This document shows, one piece after another, positions 26,614-37,418 of a DNA stretch of 64,000 nucleotides. This stretch comes from Acidobacteriota bacterium (GTDB taxonomy: Bacteria > Acidobacteriota > Terriglobia > Bryobacterales > Bryobacteraceae), in NCBI GenBank assembly GCA_016870995.1, contig VFZU01000005.1:56580-120579 (forward strand), in the 5' to 3' direction. Every line of letters begins with the position of its first letter. The stretch's first letter is position 1. The notes below the pieces were generated by a model. The model did not search any database. It was not told the origin of the DNA and saw only the letters and a program-made list of their open reading frames with translations. The position numbers were made by a program, and so were the translations under genes.

Positions 26614-29219
26614 TCGATAACCAGGCCGCTCGGCAACTCCTCGCCAAATACACGGCCCAGAGCGGCCAATTCGTCCTGACCCTCTCCTTCGAGCATGGCC
26701 AGCAGTTGCGCTTTTTTCGGATGAGATTCAAATGCCTTCTCGATCAGTGTGATCGTCGCCGGTGGTAGGTCTCGCGCGACGTCACCGGTGTGACGTGCCA
26801 TCGCGGCCATCGCCTCAGAGGCGTCGCCGAAGGACAGTACCTGATCGATCCAGCGCGTGACCGTGGTGGATGGAATCACCAGGTTGTTCGGGCCATAGAG
26901 CAGCTTGCGAGCTCCCAATCGGCCCAGGCACCACATCTCGCTGGCCGAATAATCTTTGGCGCGGATGCGCTTCAGCAGGCCATTGCCCAGCTCGGTCTTG
27001 ATGCCTACTGGCAGCAGTTCAAGCGAGCTGGCGCAGCGCCACATCTCGCGGGCGAGCGAGGGGTTGAGGCGCTTGGGCTTCGCGCCTTTCGGGATCAGCG
27101 CGCCCGAGAGGCGCTGATAAAGATCCTGTTGTTGATTGCGGTTTAGGCCGCCCGAGACGCGGCCAGAGAAGATCCACCAATCAATTTCATTCTGGGCCTG
27201 ATTGCCAAATACGAGGCCTGAAGCAAAGATCCGCCGGGCCTGTTCAATTCGCAGATCGTCACCCGAGGCACCGAAGCCAGGGCGCAGGCAGAGCCCACAA
27301 AGATTGAGCCAGCGCAGTTCGTGCGCCGCCGACTTCTTGCGGCCTTCAGCGCACTCGAGAAAGACATCGGCCAACTTGCGAATGGCACTCAGCGGCCAGG
27401 ACGCACGACCCAGCGAAAGGGCTTGTTCGAGCTTTTGCGGCAGCGCTTCGGGCTCGATCGAAAAGCCGCCCGAGAAGGTTTCACGAACCAGTTCGCACGC
27501 CGTTGCCAGCGCCGATTCCGCAACCGTCGCGGTGGGCTTCGCTACCGTGCTCTTCGCGCTTTGGCGGCGCAACTCAAACTGCAGACGCCAGGAGTGTTCG
27601 CTCACCTTGCTGACGGCAAAAATCTCAAGCGTGCCAACCTCGGTAAGGTGCGCGCGCAACCGTACCGGCACGTTGCGCTCCATGTTCGGGTTACCGAAAC
27701 GGATTACCGCATCGAGGGGCGCATGCAGGTGGAAGCCTTCGTCGATCTCGACACCCTGCCCGGCTACATCTTCCGTCCGCGTCAGCGAGCTGTAGAGCTT
27801 GAAGCTGACCAGCTTGTTGGCCAGCAGGTTCAGGCCTGGAACATCGAGCTCCAGGGTCGAACCTTCTTCAGAGCCACGCGGCACAAGGCAGATCGACTGC
27901 CTATCTCCCGTGCCGATAAAGTAAGCGCGCGGCAGGCCGCCACGCACCAGAAAGCCATGGCCACCACCGCGAACATGCGCGTAGTAAGCAGCCCCCTGGG
28001 CCACCGCCAGATCTAGATCCTGATTTTCAAAAACCAGCGGAGTGGTACCGAACCAACTGCCCACCACGCTCTTCACGCGCTCCCGCAACAGATCGGGGAT
28101 GAAGAAGCCGCCGTTGAACAGGATCGCGTCGGGCCGCACATTGCCGCTCTCGCTCAAGAACTGGGCGAGGTGTTTCGTAACTGCAGGGTCGCTGACGTAA
28201 GGCAGGCCCAACTCGCGAAAGGCCGACTTCTTGTCGACATTCGGCGTGTCGGTTAGCGCGCACTCGGGTAGAAAACCATCGAGCGCCAACTCGCGGGCCT
28301 CGGCTCGTGTGATCTCCGTACGCAGCGTGCCACCAATCAGCGAGCTGCCCGCACCAAGCACGGTAATCTCGACAGATTCCGGGCCGTCGGCTGAAAGAAG
28401 TTTTTCCTTGGCTGCGGCGCATTGCCGTCGCAAAGCGCTGCGCTGGCGCAGAGAGAGCTGCGTGTTGAGCTTGGTCTCCACCAGCCAGCTCAACGTTAAA
28501 TCGAGATTGTCGCCGCCCAGCAGCAAATGCTTGCCTACTGCCGTGCGGGTGAATTGAACGTGGTCGCCAGTACGGCTCACCTGGATCAACGTAAAGTCTG
28601 AGGTGCCGCCGCCGACGTCGACGATCAGCACGTTCATGCCGTCGGTGAGATTCTTCTGCGATTGCGAAAGGTGGCGCGCGATCCACGAATAGAAAGCTGC
28701 AGCAGGTTCTTCAATCAGCGTGAGCTTTTCCATGCCGGCCGCGCGTGCAGCCTGCACAGTTAACTCTCTCGCTTCTTCGTCAAAGCAGGCGGGTACGGTC
28801 AACACAACATCGTGGTCACCGATCGGCGAGCCATGCGCAGCCTTCCAGGCTCCCGCAATGTGCGCAAGATATCTTGTTGAAGCTTCAACCGGCGAGTAAA
28901 GCCTGCCGGCTTCCTGCGCGTCCCAGGGCAGAATCTTGGCATTGCGATCGACTTCACTGTTCGACAGCCAGCTCTTGGCGGCATAGACGCTCTTGGTCGG
29001 CACCAGCGCGCCTTGCTCACGCGCAAAAACGCCCACATACTCCTGCTGGTCGAGATAGAGAAAGCTGGGGAGTGTGCGGCGCTTTTCCTGCCTGCCTTGC
29101 GCCACGTACTGCTCGATGTCGAGCACCTGGATGGGAGTGTAATCGGCCTCGGCCGCCTCTACCGGGTCCACCCAGGCCAGGGCAGAATTTGTTGTTCCTA
29201 AGTCGATGCCAATCTTCAT
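26610..29219 (-). CDS. Hsp70 family protein with long C-terminal extension (possibly DUF3731-like)
   Basis: [60 protein letters not shown] overlap with thiL. Confidence 0.85.
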   Translation of the reverse strand: MKIGIDLGTTNSALAWVDPVEAAEADYTPIQVLDIEQYVAQGRQEKRRTLPSFLYLDQQEYVGVFAREQGALVPTKSVYAAKSWLSNSEVDRNAKILPWDAQEAGRLYSPVEASTRYLAHIAGAWKAAHGSPIGDHDVVLTVPACFDEEARELTVQAARAAGMEKLTLIEEPAAAFYSWIARHLSQSQKNLTDGMNVLIVDVGGGTSDFTLIQVSRTGDHVQFTRTAVGKHLLLGGDNLDLTLSWLVETKLNTQLSLRQRSALRRQCAAAKEKLLSADGPESVEITVLGAGSSLIGGTLRTEITRAEARELALDGFLPECALTDTPNVDKKSAFRELGLPYVSDPAVTKHLAQFLSESGNVRPDAILFNGGFFIPDLLRERVKSVVGSWFGTTPLVFENQDLDLAVAQGAAYYAHVRGGGHGFLVRGGLPRAYFIGTGDRQSICLVPRGSEEGSTLELDVPGLNLLANKLVSFKLYSSLTRTEDVAGQGVEIDEGFHLHAPLDAVIRFGNPNMERNVPVRLRAHLTEVGTLEIFAVSKVSEHSWRLQFELRRQSAKSTVAKPTATVAESALATACELVRETFSGGFSIEPEALPQKLEQALSLGRASWPLSAIRKLADVFLECAEGRKKSAAHELRWLNLCGLCLRPGFGASGDDLRIEQARRIFASGLVFGNQAQNEIDWWIFSGRVSGGLNRNQQQDLYQRLSGALIPKGAKPKRLNPSLAREMWRCASSLELLPVGIKTELGNGLLKRIRAKDYSASEMWCLGRLGARKLLYGPNNLVIPSTTVTRWIDQVLSFGDASEAMAAMARHTGDVARDLPPATITLIEKAFESHPKKAQLLAMLEGEGQDELAALGRVFGEELPSGLVIE

Positions 29220-30934
29220 GCCTTGCGTTCTCTCACACTAAACTCCAGCTTCCAACGATCGCCGCTAGCGGCGACACAAAACAACTCCAGCACGCCCGTG
29301 TCAGTGACATGCGATTCGAGCGTCACAGGCACCAAGCCACCCGGGGTTTTTTCAGTTGGCGCGAGCGTCATCTCCATCGCGGGTAACTCGCGCAGGTCGC
29401 GCGGCATCGGCTCCAGTAGTTCCCCGGGTTCATCTCCGCGGCGCTCGGTCGAACTGAAGATGCGAAACTCAACGGGCTCGCCGACGTACAAACCAAACTT
29501 GCGGCCGGGGAAGCGATGGGACATCCCTTCCTCCATGCCGAATGGTACGACCGTGAGCGCCTTCATTGGAGGCGGCAATCCGGGCACCGCCGGCATGGCG
29601 TCTTCGATACCGACGTAATAGCTTCTCGGCACACCGCCCCGGATGCGAATGCCCTTGCCTTGTCGTGCAAGGCCAAAGTAGGCCGCCCCTCGAGCGACAG
29701 CGAGCATCAGGTCTTCGCCATCGAGCACCTTGACAGGCTTGCCCAGCCAAAGGTTCAAACTGTTCAGAATTCGATCGCGTACGAGCCCCGCTTGCAGCAC
29801 GCCGCCATTAAAGAGCACATGCGTCGGTTGCGCTCCGCCCTGCTTTACAAAGTGGGCGAGATGAGCTGTGATCCGCGCATCGCTCGCATAAGGAAGAGCT
29901 AGTTCCTGCAGTGCCGATCGGCGCGCACGTTGCGGCGTTTCGTCGAGCGGCACATGCGGAAAGAACCCTTCGACGAGAATCCGTTCGACTTCCTCACGAG
30001 TGAGCTTCGATTTGATGGTTCCGCCGATGAGGCTGCTGCCGCGTCCGAGGATGGTGACCGGTTGCTCGGTTGTGGTGTTCTCAGGGTCGAGCAAAGCTTC
30101 TTTTGCGGCGCGGCATTGCTGCCAGAGCGCTTGCAATTGCTGCGCATCGAGCTTTGGCAGCTTCGTTTCCAGGTGGCGTGCCAGGGCAAGATCCATGTTG
30201 TCGCCGCCGAGCAGAATGTGGTCACCCACCGCGACTCGTTCGAGCTCCAGCGAACCGCCAGCATCCTTGACGTCGATCAGCGTGAAGTCTGTGGTGCCAC
30301 CGCCGATGTCGATGATCAGAATCCGGTCGCCCGGGCCGACGCGCTCGCGCCAGTCGAGATGTTTGGCGATCCAGGCGTAAAACGCGGCTTGCGGTTCTTC
30401 GAGCAGAACCATTTTTTCGATGCCAGCAGCGCGGGCGGCTTTCTCCGTGAGTTGACGCGCGACAGCGTCAAAGCTGGCTGGAACTGTGAGAACAACTTCG
30501 TGCTCCGCAAGAGGAGTCTGACCCGAGTGCTCCCAAGCGGCTGCCAGATGCTCGAGGTAAGCACGCGAGGCGGCAACCGGTGAAACCTTCTCAACACCTT
30601 CGGGCGCATGCACCGGCAGAAACGCCTCATTGCGATCCACACCCGCAAAGCTCAGCCAAGATTTCGCACTCGAAACCAGGCGGCCCATGCTCTCGGCGCC
30701 ACGGCGTCGGGCAAGGGCTCCGGTGACCCACGTCGGGTTCTCATCCCAAGGCAGAGAAGTCGCGCCGGGCGCAAAATCCTTGGGGCCGGGCAAATACAAG
30801 AAAGAGGGCAGCAGAGGTTCAGCGCGAACTTCATTTGGCTGTACGGCCTGCTCCACAAGAAAAGCCATTACGGTTTCACCATCCGCGTAAGCCAGCGCGC
30901 TGTTGGTGGTGCCGAGATCGATTCCAATAACCAA
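29216..30934 (-). CDS. Hsp70 family protein
   Basis: [61 protein letters not shown] overlap with the next Hsp70. Confidence 0.9.
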   Translation of the reverse strand: MVIGIDLGTTNSALAYADGETVMAFLVEQAVQPNEVRAEPLLPSFLYLPGPKDFAPGATSLPWDENPTWVTGALARRRGAESMGRLVSSAKSWLSFAGVDRNEAFLPVHAPEGVEKVSPVAASRAYLEHLAAAWEHSGQTPLAEHEVVLTVPASFDAVARQLTEKAARAAGIEKMVLLEEPQAAFYAWIAKHLDWRERVGPGDRILIIDIGGGTTDFTLIDVKDAGGSLELERVAVGDHILLGGDNMDLALARHLETKLPKLDAQQLQALWQQCRAAKEALLDPENTTTEQPVTILGRGSSLIGGTIKSKLTREEVERILVEGFFPHVPLDETPQRARRSALQELALPYASDARITAHLAHFVKQGGAQPTHVLFNGGVLQAGLVRDRILNSLNLWLGKPVKVLDGEDLMLAVARGAAYFGLARQGKGIRIRGGVPRSYYVGIEDAMPAVPGLPPPMKALTVVPFGMEEGMSHRFPGRKFGLYVGEPVEFRIFSSTERRGDEPGELLEPMPRDLRELPAMEMTLAPTEKTPGGLVPVTLESHVTDTGVLELFCVAASGDRWKLEFSVRERKA

Positions 30935-30940
30935 GAAAAC

Positions 30941-31483
30941 CTACTCAACCTCAATTTCAGCGGGGGCCAGGATCTTCAAATTCGCTTTGGCAGGGTAGGC
31001 GGGCAATTCGATTTTCTCGACCTTCCAACCCTTGTGGCGAAGTGTTCCAGCCTTGACATTACCGTCGGCCGGGACGTTGCCGATTAGCTTGATCGCGCCA
31101 GGGTCGTTCTTCAGCGCGCCCGCGGCCGAAAGCTGCGTCACTGCGCCTTCCACCCCATCGATCACCGGCTGCAGCGAGAGATAACGCTGCAATGTGGCGC
31201 GCGAGCTCTCATGGATATTGCGCACTGCTGCACCCACTTGCTCGTCGGTATACGGTGAGACATCTTCCATCAGAAAGTCGATCAGCCGGGCATCGCGCTG
31301 CAGCAGCGACAGCAACTGCAAGGCCCCTTCGCTGACATCCACCTTGGGCGGCGGGGCCGCTGCGGCGGGAGCGGCTTTGGCCGCGCGCTTGGAAAGCCCA
31401 AGAGCGAGGATCACAGACTCGGGAAGTTGTCCGCCAAACAGCAGACCAAAAAATGAAGAAAATGCAAGCGAAATACGGCTCAA
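30941..31483 (-). CDS. DUF2760 domain-containing protein
   Basis: ALQLLSLLQRDARLIDFLMEDVSPYTDEQVGAAVRNIHESSRATLQRY; directly upstream of the Hsp70 pair. Confidence 0.8.
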   Translation of the reverse strand: MSRISLAFSSFFGLLFGGQLPESVILALGLSKRAAKAAPAAAAPPPKVDVSEGALQLLSLLQRDARLIDFLMEDVSPYTDEQVGAAVRNIHESSRATLQRYLSLQPVIDGVEGAVTQLSAAGALKNDPGAIKLIGNVPADGNVKAGTLRHKGWKVEKIELPAYPAKANLKILAPAEIEVE

Positions 31484-31565
31484 GATTGGCTCGAGCCTCC
31501 GTTTCTATTGGGGATTCGCGGCTGAATTAACCGCATCTTCCATTCTAGCGCTAGGATAAGCACAG

Positions 31566-31892
31566 ATGGCCGAACCCGAGATCAAATGGAAACGCGGCGA
31601 GCTGGCTGAGGCTTGCGGTGTCAACAGCGAAACGTTGCGCTTTTATGAAAAGGCTGGATTGCTCAAGCCCGAACGCGCAGCCAACGGATACCGACTCTAC
31701 GGGATGGCTGACGCCAAGCGAATCCGGCTGGCGCAACGGGCGGTGGGAGTGGGGTTTAGCCTCGAAGACGTGAAGAGCTGGATTGAGGGCGACAGTGTCC
31801 GAATGGAGAAGGCGCTGGTCCGGGTTGAGGCCAAAATCGATGAGTTGGAGCGGCTCCGGAAGAGCCTTCGAAAAAAATTGAAAAAAGTTTGA
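31566..31892 (+). CDS. MerR family transcriptional regulator
   Basis: WKRGELAEACGVNSETLRFYEKAGLLKPERAANGYRLYGMADAKRIRLAQRAVGVGFSLEDV. Confidence 0.85.
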   Translation: MAEPEIKWKRGELAEACGVNSETLRFYEKAGLLKPERAANGYRLYGMADAKRIRLAQRAVGVGFSLEDVKSWIEGDSVRMEKALVRVEAKIDELERLRKSLRKKLKKV

Positions 31893-31946
31893 GCTATTTT
31901 TCGTCGATCTACCGCTATCCCTGATGAAGACGATTGCAACACCTAA

Positions 31947-31996
31947 TTACAGAGGGTGGCGGCGTGTCGGAGGGATTTCTCTGCCACTCTCTGTAA
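31947..31996. repeat. 14-bp inverted repeat (22-nt loop) between merR and sigma-factor gene
   Basis: TTACAGAGGGTGGC (31947-31960) / GCCACTCTCTGTAA (31983-31996), one G-U; followed by CCTTTTT. Confidence 0.75.
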
Positions 31997-32027
31997 CCTT
32001 TTTGCCTTCTGCCGGAACGTAACGGTT

Positions 32028-32486
32028 GTGAAGCAAGACGGGGCGGCGCTTTTCGAAACCCACGGCCAGGATCTATATCGGTTCGCCTACCGCCTTTCCG
32101 GCATTCGCGAGATTGCCGAAGACGCAGTCCAGGAGTGCTTTGTTTCCCTGATGAAGACGGCCAGGCCGATTCCTGATCCCGCGCGGCCCTACCTTTTTGG
32201 AGTAGTGCGCAATCTGGTCTTCAAGACCCTGAATCGGCCCACTGCCCTGCCAGCGTTGCGCGATCCTGCAATCCCGCCCGATCAATCAAGCGACGTGCAC
32301 ACGATGCTCTTGCGTCTTCCCGAGGAAGCCCGCGCGGCACTAGTGCTCATCTCGATCGAAGGCTTCACCTACGAAGAGGCAGGACAAATCCTCGACGTTG
32401 ACCCCGCAACGCTCCGCGTGCGCATTCACCGTGCTCGCCGCCAATTGAAGCAGGAACGCGGATACGAGGTAACCACTCATGACTGA
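32028..32486 (+). CDS. RNA polymerase sigma factor, sigma-70/ECF family
   Basis: LYRFAYRLSGIREIAEDAVQECFVSLMKTA; LPEEARAALVLISIEGFTYEEAGQILDVDPATLRVRIHRARRQLKQ; GTG 32028 preferred over GTG 31956. Confidence 0.85.
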   Translation: MKQDGAALFETHGQDLYRFAYRLSGIREIAEDAVQECFVSLMKTARPIPDPARPYLFGVVRNLVFKTLNRPTALPALRDPAIPPDQSSDVHTMLLRLPEEARAALVLISIEGFTYEEAGQILDVDPATLRVRIHRARRQLKQERGYEVTTHD

Positions 32487-33399
32487 CCAAGAACTCGACC
32501 TGAGGCTACTCGCAATCCCGGTACCCGATCCAAACCCGGAATGGAGAATTCGCATGCAGAAAAAACTAAAGCACAATCCCTGCAATCGAAGGCTGTTACT
32601 CGCTGGGCTGGCCGCCTGCGCGGTGCTGGGCGCGAGTCTCCAAACCAACGAACTCTTTAAGACGCGTCTCGGCATCCCTGGAGCAAATTTGATCATCACT
32701 ACTCGTACCGAATCGATCAGTTCAAGAATCCAGTGGAGGGGGCTCGGGAACTCGGTGTATCCTCGCAAGAGCCCGGACTGGATTCGCCGCTACACGTATG
32801 ACAATTCCACTCAAACGGTTTGGGGCTACGAAACGCGTTTAGCTCCCGTGAGTAGCGGCCGCTATCGCATCGAATTCCGGGCTCTCACTGAGGATCCGCG
32901 CCCGAATCTACAGGCTGCCGTGAAGAGCTTTCGATGGATTGCCCCAGACCAGATCCCACAGTCTCGCGAAGTTCAGTTCGGCGAAGTGGTCACTGTCGAC
33001 CTGAGGCCTCAGCTGAGAGATGAACTCCAAGTGAACCCGGGACCGGATTCGATCGTCGATGAAATGAAGAAAGATCCCCTCCGCATCATGAATCCTGTTC
33101 TTGAGGAAGGTGGCATCCGCATCAGCGGCGAGACCGCTGCGGGTCTGTCCGGAAAGGCTCTGATGATTTTCTGGCCGGGACAGAAAACTCTCACAATTCG
33201 GCTCGACAAAGGATTCAAGGAAGACCATACCGAGATCGGATTTGTGGATGGAAAAATGCTGGAATTCGATCTGGACGGACATCACTACGTGCTCAAGTCG
33301 GACTGGGTCATTGCCGATGGGGGTCGCCGGTCCATCTACGGATTGGTGAGTCCCAACCAAGAAGAAAAAGGCCCGGTTTTCTTCGGTTCAAGGGACTAA
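32479..33399 (+). CDS. Hypothetical membrane protein, possible anti-sigma partner
   Basis: 8-nt overlap with sigma gene; N-terminal cytosolic segment then TM RRLLLAGLAACAVLGASL. Confidence 0.55.
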   Translation: MTDQELDLRLLAIPVPDPNPEWRIRMQKKLKHNPCNRRLLLAGLAACAVLGASLQTNELFKTRLGIPGANLIITTRTESISSRIQWRGLGNSVYPRKSPDWIRRYTYDNSTQTVWGYETRLAPVSSGRYRIEFRALTEDPRPNLQAAVKSFRWIAPDQIPQSREVQFGEVVTVDLRPQLRDELQVNPGPDSIVDEMKKDPLRIMNPVLEEGGIRISGETAAGLSGKALMIFWPGQKTLTIRLDKGFKEDHTEIGFVDGKMLEFDLDGHHYVLKSDWVIADGGRRSIYGLVSPNQEEKGPVFFGSRD

Positions 33400-33449
33400 C
33401 TCAGTCAGGCTCCGGAGGTTGGTTTCTATGGCTAATACACTCGCCTGAA

Positions 33450-35942
33450 GTGCAACCGCTTCCCAGATTCGGCATCTATCAGGCCACAACCCTGCTTGGC
33501 CAGGGTGGGATGGGAAGCGTTTATCTTGCCGAGCGCGCCGATGAGCTGTTCAGCCAAAAGGTCGCCATCAAGGTGTTGGCCGCCCATCTCAGTGGCAATG
33601 ACTTTGAAAAGCGTTTCCGTGTCGAACGGCAACTGCTTGCGCAGATGCACCATCCCAACATCGTTCAGTTGCTCGATGGTGGCGTCACCGAAAGCGGCGA
33701 AGCATTTCTTGTCACCGAGTATGTGGATGGAGCTCCGATCGACCGTTTCTGCGATCACCGCCGCTTGAACGTGGTGCAGCGCATCGAACTCTGCCTGCAG
33801 GTCTGCGCCGCCGTCGAGCACGCGCATCAGAACCTCGTTGTACACCGCGATCTGAAGCCATCGAACATCCTCGTCACACTCGAACAGGCGATTGTGAAGC
33901 TCCTCGACTTCGGCACCGCTAAACTCCTCAAGAGCGCCGAGGCCGCCACCGTGACTGAGGTCATGCTGCTCACGCCGCAGTACGCTAGCCCCGAGCAACT
34001 GCGCAAAGATCCGATTACCACCCGCGCTGACATTTATTCGCTGGGTATCATCTTGTTCGAGTTGCTGAGCGGCCAGCGTCCCTTCGCCGGGACAGGCGAA
34101 GTGATGCATGAACTGGCCCGCGCCTACGAGTACTCGAAGCTGAAGACTCTTGGCACGGACATCACCGAAGAAATCGCCGGTCGTCGGGCCGCCTCCACCC
34201 GTGAGCTAAGTCGCGCGCTATCCGGCGATCTCCGCGTGATCTGTGCCAAGGCGCTTGAGCATGAACCAGCCCGGCGCTATGCAACGGTGCGCGAGTTCAT
34301 GGACGATCTTGAGGCTTACCTGGGCTCACGGCCTGTCAAGGCCCGCCCGGCGACGCTGCTTTATCGAGCTGGTAAATTCATTCACCGGGAGCGCATTGCC
34401 GTAGCCGCCGGAGTGCTCGCCGTAGCCGCGATTTCAGGCGGCATTGTTGGCACGCTGCGCGAGAAGCAGCTGGCCGAGAGGCGCTTTGAAGATGTTCGCC
34501 GCCTGGCCAGGTATCAGATCTTCGATCTCTATGACCAGCTTCAGGACGTTCAGGGAACCACGCGGCTCAGAGCGGGCATGTCGGCCGTAGCACTGCGATA
34601 TTTAAATGCCCTCGCCGCCGAGGCAACCCAGGATGAATCTCTCGCTGTCGAGATAGCAAAGGGCTATCTGCGTGTCGGTGATGTGGAAGGCAATTTCGCC
34701 ATGCAGTCGCTCGGCAATTGGCGCGATGCGCTTGAAACCTATCAAAAGGGTTTGAAGGTATTGGGTCAGTTTCAAGGCTTGCCTGCCCGTCAGGCCAGGG
34801 CCTGGTTGCAGTACAGCAGCCTCAACGCCAGGCTGACTCTTGAGCCTGCCAAAGATGGCGCAAACCAGATCGCTCCCATCGTCTATGACTACGAAGCGCT
34901 GGTGCGCGAAGCACCCCGAGATGCAGAGAACCATCTTCGGTTGGGCAAGGTTTATCAGGCTGTGGCTCGGGCCCTGCCATCGGGCCAGTTCGGGGACAAA
35001 AGCGCGGAATGGGTGGATAAAGCAAAGGCGGCATTCGAAAAGGGCCTTGAACGCGAGCCAAAATCGAACAAGCTTCTCGCCGCCATGGCCAGTCTGGCCG
35101 GTGAGCGGGCTGGATGGCTGGTACAGACTCGGCCGCAGGAGGCTTTGCGATGGATCGCCGAGGCCGAGATGTGGTACCTCCAACTGCCCGAGCCGATGCG
35201 AAGAAAGATCTCGACACAACGCGATCGAGCGAGCAGCCTCGTCATGCGTGCCACGGCGTTGTTCTCAAGCGGACGCAAGGAAGAAGGTCACGCCGAGATG
35301 TTGAAGGCGCTGACTCTATTTGAGGATCTTGCGCGCGACCCCGATAACCTCGCCGCGAAGATGGATCTTTTCAGCACAATCCACAACCTTGCGCTGATGG
35401 AGGACGGCGAAGGGAATGCGGCCGCCTTTCTGAAGCTCTCCGAACGAATGCTGACTCTGATCGAGGACATTCTGGCTCGAAGCCGCAGCGCTCGCAGTGA
35501 GTCTTACTTTGAAAGCGCGCTGTACAACCTCAGCTATGCCTATTCGCAGGCGAATGACCCGCGCGCCACAGCAACCTTGAAGCGGACCTTTGCGGTCCTC
35601 GAAGCCAAGGTGAAGGCCAACCCGAAAGAAGTTTCAAGCCGTGTTTTGTTGTCAGACCTGATTCTCAACCTGGCGCATCCAGGTTTTGACAAAGCTGAGG
35701 TGGCACTGGACTACACGCGTCAGCTGACCGAGATTGCTCCCGGAGAGCTGAACAGTTGGGAGCTGTTAGCCGCTGCGCATCTCAAGTTGAAAGCCTACCC
35801 GGAAGCAGTGCAGGCGCTCGAGAAGGGCATTGCACTCATTCCTGCTCCGAAGCCAGGAGAGCCACCTTCGAACGTCTACCAAAACCTGACAGAGCGCTTG
35901 GGTCGCTACCGGGAAAAATTGGCAACCGCAGCGCGCCAGTAA
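33450..35942 (+). CDS. Serine/threonine protein kinase with TPR-like C-terminus
   Basis: LLGQGGMGSVYLAERADE; VVHRDLKPSNILV; LLDFGTAKLL; TM near residue 315; TPR-like C-terminus. Confidence 0.92.
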   Translation: MQPLPRFGIYQATTLLGQGGMGSVYLAERADELFSQKVAIKVLAAHLSGNDFEKRFRVERQLLAQMHHPNIVQLLDGGVTESGEAFLVTEYVDGAPIDRFCDHRRLNVVQRIELCLQVCAAVEHAHQNLVVHRDLKPSNILVTLEQAIVKLLDFGTAKLLKSAEAATVTEVMLLTPQYASPEQLRKDPITTRADIYSLGIILFELLSGQRPFAGTGEVMHELARAYEYSKLKTLGTDITEEIAGRRAASTRELSRALSGDLRVICAKALEHEPARRYATVREFMDDLEAYLGSRPVKARPATLLYRAGKFIHRERIAVAAGVLAVAAISGGIVGTLREKQLAERRFEDVRRLARYQIFDLYDQLQDVQGTTRLRAGMSAVALRYLNALAAEATQDESLAVEIAKGYLRVGDVEGNFAMQSLGNWRDALETYQKGLKVLGQFQGLPARQARAWLQYSSLNARLTLEPAKDGANQIAPIVYDYEALVREAPRDAENHLRLGKVYQAVARALPSGQFGDKSAEWVDKAKAAFEKGLEREPKSNKLLAAMASLAGERAGWLVQTRPQEALRWIAEAEMWYLQLPEPMRRKISTQRDRASSLVMRATALFSSGRKEEGHAEMLKALTLFEDLARDPDNLAAKMDLFSTIHNLALMEDGEGNAAAFLKLSERMLTLIEDILARSRSARSESYFESALYNLSYAYSQANDPRATATLKRTFAVLEAKVKANPKEVSSRVLLSDLILNLAHPGFDKAEVALDYTRQLTEIAPGELNSWELLAAAHLKLKAYPEAVQALEKGIALIPAPKPGEPPSNVYQNLTERLGRYREKLATAARQ

Positions 35943-36677
35943 GGGCCCATCTCTCGTGCGGCAAACGCGGTAAAACCAATCTCGTTCAGCTCGCCCAAGG
36001 TCTGGCCGTAATGCTCAAGGATCGGGTCGGCGAACGTACGCCGGCCGAAACGAAGTGTGTTGAGCGCCACTGCGGTTGAGACTTCCATCAATGGCTTGCG
36101 CTGAGAAACGGCCGTCTGCCTGAGGAGTTCCCAGTCGGCTTCCACCTGCTCGCGCGTCGCTACTACCTTCTTTAAGGATTCCCACTCCTTGAGCAGCGCC
36201 TCGCGATTCAATGGCGGCGTGTTGAAGCTCTCCGCCAGATGGCCACTGCCGCGTTCGAGGGCGTCGAGCAGGTCGGTGATCGAACGAATCGAGCCAGCAC
36301 CGGTGAGCCAGCCTTCTTTTTCGAGCATGCTGGCAATCTCTCCGAGCAACTTGCCACCAGTGCCGGAAACGTCGGATAGTGCCGCCAATACCCAAACGGG
36401 CGAGGCATGAAACACGGCGAGTGAAAGAAAATCGATTCCGTTGCCGGCCGTCCGTCTCACGAGGAAATCGGCAGGCAGATCGGCACCCTTTTCATAAGTA
36501 CCCTCTACCTTCCCCACCTTTTCGATGAGAAAACGTAGCGACTGCTCAACAATCGATTGATAAACACGAGTGGACCGAAAGGCCGGTGGCAGCGTCACTT
36601 CGCTGCTCTCTCGCAACAGCCCCGCAGCCAGCGCGGTTACCGCACGGAGTGTCCTCTCTGGCAGACTCAGCAGGTAG

Positions 36678-36694
<17 letters not shown>
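35906..36694 (-). CDS. Hypothetical protein
   Basis: 262 aa ORF, convergent 3' overlap with kinase, next to ABC transporter. Confidence 0.6.

Positions 36695-37417
<723 letters not shown>

Positions 37418-37418
<1 letters not shown>

Noticed and set aside
31956-32027. N-terminal extension of the sigma factor from GTG 31956
   Set aside because: That start lies inside the 14-bp inverted repeat and adds a non-homologous Cys/Arg-rich leader; GTG 32028 fits the domain start
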